NCBI GenBank assembly: GCA_036794395.1
Contig: DAIRGS010000267.1
Coordinates: forward strand, 1-9,674
From: DASXMX01 sp036794395
GTDB taxonomy: Bacteria; Planctomycetota; Phycisphaerae; Tepidisphaerales; Tepidisphaeraceae
Direction: 5' to 3'
DNA length: 9,674 nucleotides
Positions within the stretch are counted from its first letter, which is position 1, and the number at the start of each line of letters is the position of its first letter. A model generated the notes under the pieces. It was not told where the DNA came from. It ran no database searches and was given only the letters and a program-made list of their open reading frames with translations. Of the stretch, positions 1-5,629 are shown in pieces. The position numbers and the translations under genes were made by a program.

Positions 1-1020
1 GCGCATGGGGACGGCCGTGGGGGCGAGGTCGTTGCCCAGCAGGACTTCGCGGATGGAGGAGAGGACCAGGCCGTGGATGCGACCGCTGTCGCGGAAGCGG
101 ACTTCGGTTTTGGTGGGGTGGACGTTCACATCGACGTCGCCGGGCGGCAGATGCAGGAGCAGGATGGCCGCGGGATGCCGGCCGGGCTCAGTCAGTCCGC
201 GGTAAGCTTCGCGGAGGGCATGCTGAATGAAGCGGTCGCGGATGTAGCGGCCGTTGAGATAGAGATACTGATAGCGCGCGGTGGGCCGGGCCAGTTCGGG
301 CAGGCCGATGATGCCACTGAGGCGCAGCTCGGCATCGTGGGCGCTGAGGTTGAATCGCTGCTCGCGGAATTCATCGGGCCAGGCGGAGAGGAGCCGGTCT
401 TCTTCGCTGGCGGCAGGGAGATCGAGTGAGACGCGGCCGTTGTGGAGGAGTTTGAAGCTCACTGTGGGGTACGGCAGTGCGAGGCGCTGCACCGCTTCGG
501 AGATGTGGCCGAACTCGGTGGAGGTTCCCTTGATGAATTTTCGGCGGGCGGGGGTGTTGAAGAAAAGGTTGCGGACTTCGACGGTCGTGCCGACGTTTCC
601 GGCGGCGGCCTGGGGGGTGGTGATGGCGCCGCCGCGATTGAAGATTTCGTAGGCGGCGTCGGAGCTGGGGGTGCGGGAGAGGATGCGGGCGTGGGAAACC
701 GAGCCGATGCTGGCAAGGGCTTCGCCGCGGAATCCCATGGTGGTGATGCGGAAGAGATCGTCGTCGACTATGAGCTTGCTGGTGGCGTGGGAGGCGAAGG
801 CCAGGGCGAGATCGTCGGCGGGGATTCCGGAGCCATTGTCGATGACGCGCATCAGGGCCCGGCCACCGTCCTCGGCCTCGACGGTGATTTCGGATGCGCC
901 GGCATCGAGGGCGTTTTCAATCAGCTCTTTGATGACGGCGGCGGGCCGTTCGATCACCTCGCCGGCGGCGATGCGATTTACGAGGGAGGGGGAAAGCTGT
1001 TGAATGCGAGGACGATCCAC
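1..1020 (-). CDS. mutL: DNA mismatch repair protein MutL, N-terminal part (3' end outside window)
   Basis: MutL is the ATP-driven matchmaker that links MutS mismatch recognition to strand removal. 340 codons are present, reading leftward and leaving the window without a stop, so only the N-terminal GHKL ATPase and transducer domains are visible. The GHKL motifs are in order: IAAGEVIERPAAVIKELIEN (residues 17-36, with the catalytic Glu at 32 and Mg-binding Asn at 36), DNGSGI (61-66), ATSK (79-82), GFRGEALASI (96-105), GTTVEVRNLFFNTPARRKF (144-162), NGRYIRD (256-262), and HPTKTEVRF (301-309), whose Lys304 corresponds to the conserved ATP-contacting lysine. The GTG start at 1020 is chosen because the family's N-terminus begins just before the I-Q-x-L stretch, and no in-frame ATG lies closer. 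There is no clear Shine-Dalgarno. The C-terminal dimerisation/endonuclease domain cannot be assessed. Identification is very secure. Confidence 0.97.
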   Translation of the reverse strand, partial: MDRPRIQQLSPSLVNRIAAGEVIERPAAVIKELIENALDAGASEITVEAEDGGRALMRVIDNGSGIPADDLALAFASHATSKLIVDDDLFRITTMGFRGEALASIGSVSHARILSRTPSSDAAYEIFNRGGAITTPQAAAGNVGTTVEVRNLFFNTPARRKFIKGTSTEFGHISEAVQRLALPYPTVSFKLLHNGRVSLDLPAASEEDRLLSAWPDEFREQRFNLSAHDAELRLSGIIGLPELARPTARYQYLYLNGRYIRDRFIQHALREAYRGLTEPGRHPAAILLLHLPPGDVDVNVHPTKTEVRFRDSGRIHGLVLSSIREVLLGNDLAPTAVPMR

Positions 1021-1028
1021 GGTGCAAG

Positions 1029-1034
1029 AGTATA
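1029..1034 (-). promoter_or_regulatory. Candidate -10 box (TATACT) for mutL, possibly giving a leaderless mRNA
   Basis: On the minus strand TATACT (5 of 6 to TATAAT) ends 8 bases before the mutL GTG at 1020. With ordinary spacing, transcription would begin at or within a couple of bases of the start codon. That agrees with the absence of any purine-rich ribosome binding site. No good -35 hexamer is seen at 17-18 bases (GTATTC at 17). Position and match are seen; leaderless initiation is inferred. Confidence 0.35.
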
Positions 1035-1097
1035 CGGTAATGGGGAAATGGGAATACGGGACGGCAGCACTGACCGGCGCATCGTGCGTTAGATGAC

Positions 1098-1305
1098 CTT
1101 CTTTTCCCTCCACCGGTACGCCGCTTGTCATTACCCACAAGTTCTTTATCGAGGATGGATGCTCAAAAAACCCCCTCCCTACCCGCTGGCGGGCAGTCGC
1201 CAATTCCGCTCGCTTCCCCCGGAGTACCGGTGGAGGGAGAAAAGGACGCGTGATTTCGACTTGTGGGTAATGACAAGCGGTACGCCGGGGGAGGGAAAAA
1301 GAAGC
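1098..1305. repeat. Long inverted-repeat element between plsC and mutL
   Basis: Two long arms face each other across a spacer of about 116 bases. The core of the pair is a perfect 22-base match: 1121-1142 is the exact reverse complement of 1259-1280 (minus-strand core TTGTGGGTAATGACAAGCGG). Outside that core the arms diverge over about 10 bases and then match again in a purine tract (GAGGGAAAA-AAG), reaching 1098 on the left and about 1305 on the right. Each arm carries CGGTACGCCG in the same plus orientation (1114-1123 and 1278-1287). The element fills nearly all of the plsC-mutL gap, starting 6 bases after the plsC stop in transcription order. No open reading frame in it looks coding, and I see no target-site duplication. 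It could be a MITE-like non-autonomous element, a REP/BIME-like repeat or a structured RNA. The sequence alone does not decide. Confidence 0.8.
1105..1238. repeat. Nested alternative 15-bp inverted pair inside the repeat element
   Basis: 1105-1119 (TCCCTCCACCGGTAC) is the perfect reverse complement of 1224-1238. Because 1105-1119 also belongs to the left arm that faces 1259-1305, the two pairings cross and cannot form together as simple nested stems. Between them are an A6 run followed by a C/T-rich tract (1165-1180) and a small CCCG/CGGG hairpin (1182-1193). Confidence 0.7.
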
Positions 1306-1311
1306 CCGGAC

Positions 1312-2052
1312 TCACCCTGAAGAAGTCGAATTAGACAATTGCCCGGCAAGATCCCGCACTGCGATTTCGAGTTGCCGGGCGATGGAGGTCCAGCCTTCGC
1401 GGTTATTTGGGGATTGCTTGAAATTGATTGGGTCGCCGATGCGGAGGCTGATGGGGGTTGCGCGGGGAACGCGGCGATTGGGGGGCATGGCTTGGAAAGC
1501 GCCTTGGATGTGGCATGGCACGGCAGGGGCATCGGTGCCGGCCAGAAACATTCCGATGCCGGGCTTGAACGGGTTCATGGAGCCGTCACGGCTGCGGGTG
1601 CCTTCGGGGAACAGGACATAGACGCAGCGCTCAGCGGCGAGGCGGTTGCGCAAGTCGTCGAGGGCATGTGCTCCGCCGCGACCGCGTTGCATGGGGAGCG
1701 CGTTGATCGTGGCGGCGGCGAAGGCGGCGGATGTGTTGGAATCGAAAAAGGTATCGGCGGCGGCGATCGGATACGTTCGAAGGCGGATGCGCCAAGGAAG
1801 CTGGGACGCGAGTATGAGTGCGTCGAGATGGCTTTGATGATTCGCGACCAGCACGAAGGGCGGTTCGGTGGGCAGGCGCTCGAGGCCCTCGACCTTTAGC
1901 CGGTGGACGGTTCGCAGATAAATTCGGATCGCGCGCCACCAGGCTACGTGGGCGGCGACGCCAATGAGGCCGCTCTCGCGGCGGACGCTTTTGAGGCGCT
2001 GCTCGAGCGGCATGCCGTGATCGTGGGCGGGTTCGAGCTTCCACGGTTCCAT
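1312..2052 (-). CDS. plsC: 1-acyl-sn-glycerol-3-phosphate acyltransferase (PlsC family)
   Basis: It transfers a fatty acyl group to the sn-2 position of lysophosphatidate to make phosphatidate at the inner face of the membrane. At 246 residues it is of normal size for the family. The PlsC motifs are all present: NHQSHLD (71-77, the catalytic HX4D), PMQRGR (120-125, motif II region), FPEGTRS (148-154, motif III, phosphate binding) and VP followed by hydrophobics (178-183, motif IV). The N-terminal 35 residues are polar and no strong membrane helix is seen, so it is probably peripheral. The start codon lies 4 bases after the cdsA stop, so it is the third gene of a tight lipid operon. A second Met at residue 14 is an alternative start, and the ribosome binding site is weak for both. 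The exact acceptor (lysophosphatidate or another lysolipid) is inferred from context. Confidence 0.9.
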   Translation of the reverse strand: MEPWKLEPAHDHGMPLEQRLKSVRRESGLIGVAAHVAWWRAIRIYLRTVHRLKVEGLERLPTEPPFVLVANHQSHLDALILASQLPWRIRLRTYPIAAADTFFDSNTSAAFAAATINALPMQRGRGGAHALDDLRNRLAAERCVYVLFPEGTRSRDGSMNPFKPGIGMFLAGTDAPAVPCHIQGAFQAMPPNRRVPRATPISLRIGDPINFKQSPNNREGWTSIARQLEIAVRDLAGQLSNSTSSG

Positions 2053-2056
2053 CGGA

Positions 2057-3061
2057 TCAGTTCCCGCTGAGGATACGAGCGGGTTGATCGAGGCCGATTC
2101 CTCGAAAATACCCGACCAAATGAAAGATCGCCGGTGCGGCGAGGATGAGACTGTCGAATCGATCGAGCCAACCGCCGTGGCCCGGAAAGAGGACGCCCAT
2201 GTCTTTGATCTCCAGATCGCGTTTGATCGACGAGATCAGCAGATCGCCCAGCTGGCCGCAGATGCTGATGACGAGGCCGAGCATGATCAAGCGGGCAGGA
2301 TGATCGACAGTTGAATTTCGGAATACGAAATGGCCGATGGCCGCGGCCATTGTTGTTGTGAGGATCAGCGCGCCCAGGGCGCCGCCTATGGTTTTATTAG
2401 GGCTGGTATGCGGGGCGAGCTTGAGATGGCCGAACATTTTGCCGGAGATGTAGGCGAAGATGTCGTTCATCTCGACGCAGAGGACCAGCCAGAACAGGAT
2501 CGGCCGGAAGTCGCGATCGTTGGCGAAATAGCCCAGGTGGCCGAGACAGACGCCAAACAGCGAGAACGCCAGAACCGCAAGGGCGACGCGCTGGATGTAG
2601 CCCTTGGGGCGGTCTTCGAAGATGGCCGCCGCGGCGATGAATCCCGCCCACAGCGGGAACAGGGCCGTGAAGAGCCCGTACCAGTGATCGAGCACGGAAA
2701 ACGTGACGGCAAGGATTCCCGCGGCCACGAGCAGACTCGTTATGCGCTCGCGAAAAAGGCCGGTTGCGCGGGCGTATTCGCGGTAGCAGAGGATGCTGAG
2801 GATTCCGACCGCCAGGATCGTCCAGAACGCACCCAGCAGCACCGGGACCGTCATCATCGGACCCAGGATCAGCCACGATTTGTATCGTTTCCATAGTTCT
2901 TCGTAGTGCTTATCGGGGATCTTTCCGGCGCTGCGGAGGAGCATGAACAGGATGGGCGTGAGAATGAAAATGCCCACGATCGCAATGACGAACACGCGCA
3001 CCACGCCGGAGTCGAGGGCGTGATTGACGCCGAATAATCGCTGGCGGGTTTGAGCGTTCAT
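2057..3061 (-). CDS. cdsA: Phosphatidate cytidylyltransferase (CDP-diacylglycerol synthase), CdsA/YnbB type
   Basis: This integral membrane enzyme converts phosphatidate plus CTP to CDP-diacylglycerol and pyrophosphate. 334 residues with many hydrophobic segments (about 22-42, 62-92, 106-125, 128-147, 158-178, 187-206, 225-246, 257-277). The C-terminal CDS signature is clear: S-S-I-K-R (277-281), K-D (286-287), then PGHGG-W-L-DRFD (293-303). It has Trp where the usual pattern has an aliphatic residue. SPNKT (220-224) is the upstream conserved loop. Asn-Asp at 199-200 followed by AYISGK resembles the ND-type motif I recall for the YnbB-like branch. Its first four bases overlap the stop of the upstream phosphatidyltransferase (ATGA), implying translational coupling. 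The downstream acyltransferase would make its substrate and the upstream enzyme would use its product. Confidence 0.93.
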   Translation of the reverse strand: MNAQTRQRLFGVNHALDSGVVRVFVIAIVGIFILTPILFMLLRSAGKIPDKHYEELWKRYKSWLILGPMMTVPVLLGAFWTILAVGILSILCYREYARATGLFRERITSLLVAAGILAVTFSVLDHWYGLFTALFPLWAGFIAAAAIFEDRPKGYIQRVALAVLAFSLFGVCLGHLGYFANDRDFRPILFWLVLCVEMNDIFAYISGKMFGHLKLAPHTSPNKTIGGALGALILTTTMAAAIGHFVFRNSTVDHPARLIMLGLVISICGQLGDLLISSIKRDLEIKDMGVLFPGHGGWLDRFDSLILAAPAIFHLVGYFRGIGLDQPARILSGN

Positions 3062-3744
3062 GGAGAAGGCGATTTAAGCGTCCGGCTGATTCGGGCGAGA
3101 CGTCGGAACACGGTAACAACGCATCCGATCACGATCAGCACAAGAGCAATGGATACGATTCCAAAGTCATGCCACGCCCCGATGAATTGCCAGGACTTAG
3201 GAGTGACAGCGCAATACAGGCTGACCATCGTGATTACAAACATGCGCTGCTGCTTGGCCATCGGTCCGCAAAACTCCTGCTGGGCCCCCGCCACTTTTCC
3301 GACTGCGCGGATGTAGGCGGTGAAGAGCGCCATGCATGCCGCGATGTAGCCCAGCCAGGGTAATCCGCCCAGGGCGTAGCCGGCGCCGATGAGCGTGGCC
3401 AGGTCGGAAATGCGATCGGGAATCTCGTTGAACAGTTCCCCTGTGCGCGAAGCGCGATGGGTTTTGACGGCGACCATCCCATCCAGCAGATTGCAGATGA
3501 GGCGAAGCTGCACCATCACAGCGGCCAGAAGAAAACAGACGCGGGCCGACAGTGAATGAACGTGTGAGGTCGTAGCGAGCAGCCCCCCCGCCGCGATTCC
3601 AAAGAACATCCCAGAGATCGAAATGGAATTAGGCGAAACGCGCCGCTCGGCCAAAAACGTAGCCGAGCGGTCGGCCCATCGCGTTTGCCGCGACGCGAGC
3701 GGTCGTCGATCTCCTACTTGATAGTCTTCTATTCCAGTGCCCAT
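3058..3744 (-). CDS. CDP-alcohol phosphatidyltransferase family membrane protein, variant active-site motif
   Basis: Members move a phosphatidyl group from CDP-diacylglycerol to an alcohol (glycerol phosphate, inositol phosphate, serine, choline and others), releasing CMP. 228 residues with about six hydrophobic segments (43-60, 68-84, 115-126, 130-146, 168-184, 194-213). The family motif DxxDGxxAR-x8-GxxxDxxxD is recognisable at 85-110, but here it reads N85, D88-G89, A92-V93, G102, N106, D110. The first and third metal-binding Asp are therefore Asn and the Arg is Val. The last Asp (general base) and the second Asp are kept. This pattern resembles a YnbA-like subfamily I remember beside cdsA/ynbB genes, so it may be a subfamily trait rather than decay. 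The start at 3744 has GAGG at 3754-3757, 9 bases upstream. It is the first gene of the lipid operon. The acceptor alcohol cannot be told, so no gene symbol is given. Confidence 0.85.
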   Translation of the reverse strand: MGTGIEDYQVGDRRPLASRQTRWADRSATFLAERRVSPNSISISGMFFGIAAGGLLATTSHVHSLSARVCFLLAAVMVQLRLICNLLDGMVAVKTHRASRTGELFNEIPDRISDLATLIGAGYALGGLPWLGYIAACMALFTAYIRAVGKVAGAQQEFCGPMAKQQRMFVITMVSLYCAVTPKSWQFIGAWHDFGIVSIALVLIVIGCVVTVFRRLARISRTLKSPSP

Positions 3745-3849
3745 TCGTCGGTGCCTCTACCATTCAGTCAGAGCCCAGAGGCGATGGGAAGGGACCCGAA
3801 CCGGTTGACAAGCTGGGCGACCGAGCAGCGCTCACCCCCCACGGCAAGT

Positions 3850-3878
3850 GGAATAGACCGCAACTCAGGAACTGACAA
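3850..3878 (-). promoter_or_regulatory. Candidate sigma70-type promoter for the lipid operon
   Basis: On the minus strand, TTGTCA (3873-3878, 5 of 6 to TTGACA) is followed after exactly 17 bases by TATTCC (3850-3855, only the TAT half is good). It would give a leader of about 100 bases before the phosphatidyltransferase start at 3744. Spacing is ideal but the -10 is weak. Confidence 0.35.
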
Positions 3879-3905
3879 TCCCACGTCGCAGAAGTGAAAC
3901 CACCG

Positions 3906-3950
3906 TACAAAAATTAATGTAAATTCATTCACATCAAACATTTAAATTCA
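3906..3950. promoter_or_regulatory. AT-rich island with a repeated TAAATTCA in the divergent intergenic region
   Basis: A sharply AT-rich stretch stands out in an otherwise GC-rich region. It holds TAAATTCA twice in the same orientation (3920-3927 and 3943-3950), 23 bases apart, roughly two helical turns. It lies between the minus-strand lipid operon and the plus-strand peptidase genes. It may be an UP-type element, a bound operator or easily melted promoter DNA. The composition and repeat are seen; the role is inferred. Confidence 0.4.
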
Positions 3951-4005
3951 AGGAAGGCGTGCACGAGCGCCTAAAACGTTTGCTGGCGTAAGCTGACAGG
4001 TCGCC

Positions 4006-4011
4006 TATAAT
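4006..4011 (+). promoter_or_regulatory. Perfect -10 box (TATAAT) upstream of the first M16 gene
   Basis: TATAAT matches the consensus exactly and would start transcription near 4018, leaving a short leader of about 25 bases that includes the AAGGAG ribosome binding site. The -35 is poor: CTGGCG at 17-base spacing, or TTGCTG at a too-long 20-base spacing. The promoter may rely on an activator or on the AT-rich DNA upstream. Confidence 0.5.
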
Positions 4012-4031
4012 CGAAGGAGTTCGGGCTAAAT

Positions 4032-4037
4032 AAGGAG
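4032..4037 (+). promoter_or_regulatory. Strong Shine-Dalgarno (AAGGAG) that fixes a TTG start
   Basis: AAGGAG lies 5 bases before the TTG at 4043. In-frame conservation begins right at this codon and no ATG sits nearby, so TTG is the supported start of the first M16 gene. Confidence 0.75.
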
Positions 4038-4042
4038 TTGCG

Positions 4043-5275
4043 TTGGCGGAACGCTATTTTCAGCATACGTTTGCGAACGGGTTGACGTTGTTGGCCGAGA
4101 AGATGCCGGGCATGAAATCGGCGGCTATGACGTTTCTCGTTGCGGCAGGGGCGTCGACCGATCCGGTGGACCGGTGCGGGTCGGCTACGGTTTTGTCAGA
4201 TCTTCTGCTTCGAGGGGCAGGCGCGCGTGATAGTCGGCAGTTGACGGACTATCTGGATAGCCTTGGGCTTCAACGCTCAAGTAGCGTGGGGGTTCATCAC
4301 ATGCGGTTTGGGTCGGCGGCGGTGGCGTCGAAAGTCATCGAGTCGCTTCCCACTTATGCGGATATCGTTCGACGGCCTCATCTACCTCAGGATGGGTTTG
4401 ATGCCGCTCGCGATCTGGCGCTGCAATCGTTGTCCGGGATCGACGATGAGCCCCGCCAGAAGCTGATGATTAAATTGCGCGAATGGTATTTCCCCTCGCC
4501 ATACGGGCGAAACACCATGGGCCGTCCGGAGGATCTCGAGAAGCTCACCTTGGAATTGTGTAAAACCGATTGGCAGCAGCGGTTTCACGCCAGCGACGCG
4601 ATCTTGTCGGTTGCGGGAGATGTCGATTTTGCCCAGCTTCGGGAAGAAATCGACAGGCATTTCGGGTCGTGGAACGGACAGGCGGCCGGCGATGTGAAAG
4701 TGATGCCCCCGCCGGGCCAGTTTCATCACGAGCACCAAAAGAGCGAACAGACGCACATCGGCATTGCCTACCCGTCGGTTCCTGAAACGCATCATGATTA
4801 CTACACCGCCCGCCTGGCGGTGGAAATTCTCAGTGGCGGGATGAGCGGGCGATTATTTACCGAAGTGCGCGAGAAACGCGGTTTGTGCTATTCCGTATGG
4901 GCCGGGTACAGCAGCCTGAAAGGGTCGGGGAGTATTTTTGGGTATGCCGGCACGAGCAATGAGCGGGCACAGGCAACCCTCGACTGCTTTATCGGGGAGC
5001 TTCATCGCTTGCAGTCTGGGGTTTCCGAAGCCGAGCTTCAGCGTGCCAAAATCGGGCTTAAGACCAGCACGATCATGCAGGGCGAATCGACCAGCGCACG
5101 GGCCGGCGCCATTGCGCACGACTATTTCATGCGTGGGCGGATTCGAACACTCGAGGAGATCAAGGATGCGATTGACGGGGTGACGGTGGATAAGATCGAT
5201 GCGTATCTGAAAGCCCACGAGCCGGGGCCATTTACGATCGTGACCGTTGGGCCGAAGGAGCTCAAATTGCCGTAA
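4043..5275 (+). CDS. M16-family peptidase-like subunit without zinc site (partner of the downstream peptidase)
   Basis: 410 residues from a TTG start, with two M16 half-domains (about 1-215 and 216-410). The zinc motif HxxEH should fall at 49-53, but the sequence there is T49-V-L-S52-D53. The distal ligand Glu expected near 128 is Gln. All metal ligands are thus gone and the subunit cannot be a protease alone. It keeps an excellent C-terminal signature, GGMSGRLFTEVREKRGLCYS (265-284), including the Arg (279) and Tyr (283) that position substrate in M16B enzymes. No signal peptide is seen. The stops are tandem (TAA TAG). The arrangement resembles mitochondrial processing peptidase and bacterial M16B heterodimers, in which one subunit holds zinc and the other the R/Y pair. 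I infer that it pairs with the product of 5630-6868. The substrate is unknown. Confidence 0.88.
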   Translation: MAERYFQHTFANGLTLLAEKMPGMKSAAMTFLVAAGASTDPVDRCGSATVLSDLLLRGAGARDSRQLTDYLDSLGLQRSSSVGVHHMRFGSAAVASKVIESLPTYADIVRRPHLPQDGFDAARDLALQSLSGIDDEPRQKLMIKLREWYFPSPYGRNTMGRPEDLEKLTLELCKTDWQQRFHASDAILSVAGDVDFAQLREEIDRHFGSWNGQAAGDVKVMPPPGQFHHEHQKSEQTHIGIAYPSVPETHHDYYTARLAVEILSGGMSGRLFTEVREKRGLCYSVWAGYSSLKGSGSIFGYAGTSNERAQATLDCFIGELHRLQSGVSEAELQRAKIGLKTSTIMQGESTSARAGAIAHDYFMRGRIRTLEEIKDAIDGVTVDKIDAYLKAHEPGPFTIVTVGPKELKLP

Positions 5276-5303
5276 TAGGCGAAGCGGGCGGGGAAGGGAT
5301 GCT

Positions 5304-5580
5304 GTGGGAGTGCGGAATATGAAAGAGTCAGTTACCTATCAGGCAATTATCGAGGAAGGCGAGGCCAAGGGGATCGTCAAGGGAATGGTTAAGGGGAATG
5401 CCGAAGGGCGTGTTGAAGAAGCCCGATCCCTAGTCTTACGTCTGGGCAATCGTCGTTTTGGTCCCCCCGTCGAAGGCGGTGGCCGACTCACTGGCTGCAG
5501 TGCATGATCTGGACCGGCTTGAGATCATTGCCGAGCGTGTGGTAAACGCCGCCGGGTGGGACGAATTGTTCACGGGCTGA
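5304..5580 (+). pseudogene. Frameshifted 3' remnant of an Rpn/PD-(D/E)XK-like family gene
   Basis: From about GTG 5304 or ATG 5319 the frame reads GVRNMKESVTYQAIIEEG, then a charged Glu/Lys-Gly repeat of four-residue period (EGEAKGIVKGMVKGNAEG), then LRLGNRRFGPP. I recognise this as the C-terminal tail of Rpn-like/DUF4351-type proteins with a PD-(D/E)XK nuclease domain. The frame then runs into a stop at 5505-5507. Shifting by one base restores the family-like ending AVADSLAAVHDLDRLE...AGWDELFTG with a stop at 5578-5580. The extra base is best placed in the C6 run at 5463-5468, or in GAAGG just after it. The whole N-terminal catalytic part is missing. It is a decayed fragment between two genes that belong together. 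A GGGAG at 5306-5310 could still drive a short peptide from 5319. Family assignment is from memory and is moderate. Confidence 0.65.
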
Positions 5581-5629
5581 TGACGATGTTTGATCAGTTT
5601 TTTGAAATGACCTTAGCGGTGGATTTACG

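Noticed and set aside
73..1092. Plus-strand frames (118 and 216 codons) over the mutL region, Gly/Ala/Asp rich
   Set aside because: The minus strand encodes the full series of MutL ATPase motifs. The plus frames are composition-driven shadows.
1098..1305. Interpreting the inverted repeat as a complete insertion sequence or as an intrinsic terminator of plsC
   Set aside because: There is no transposase frame and no target-site duplication. The arms enclose a ~116-base loop and no U tract follows a compact stem in the plsC direction.
1093..1320. A 75-codon frame over the inverted-repeat element
   Set aside because: No RBS, no conserved-looking sequence, and its codons coincide with the repeat arms.
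1339..2896. Plus-strand frames of 186 and 188 codons opposite plsC and cdsA
   Set aside because: They are antisense to genes with clear family motifs and show low-complexity composition without domains.
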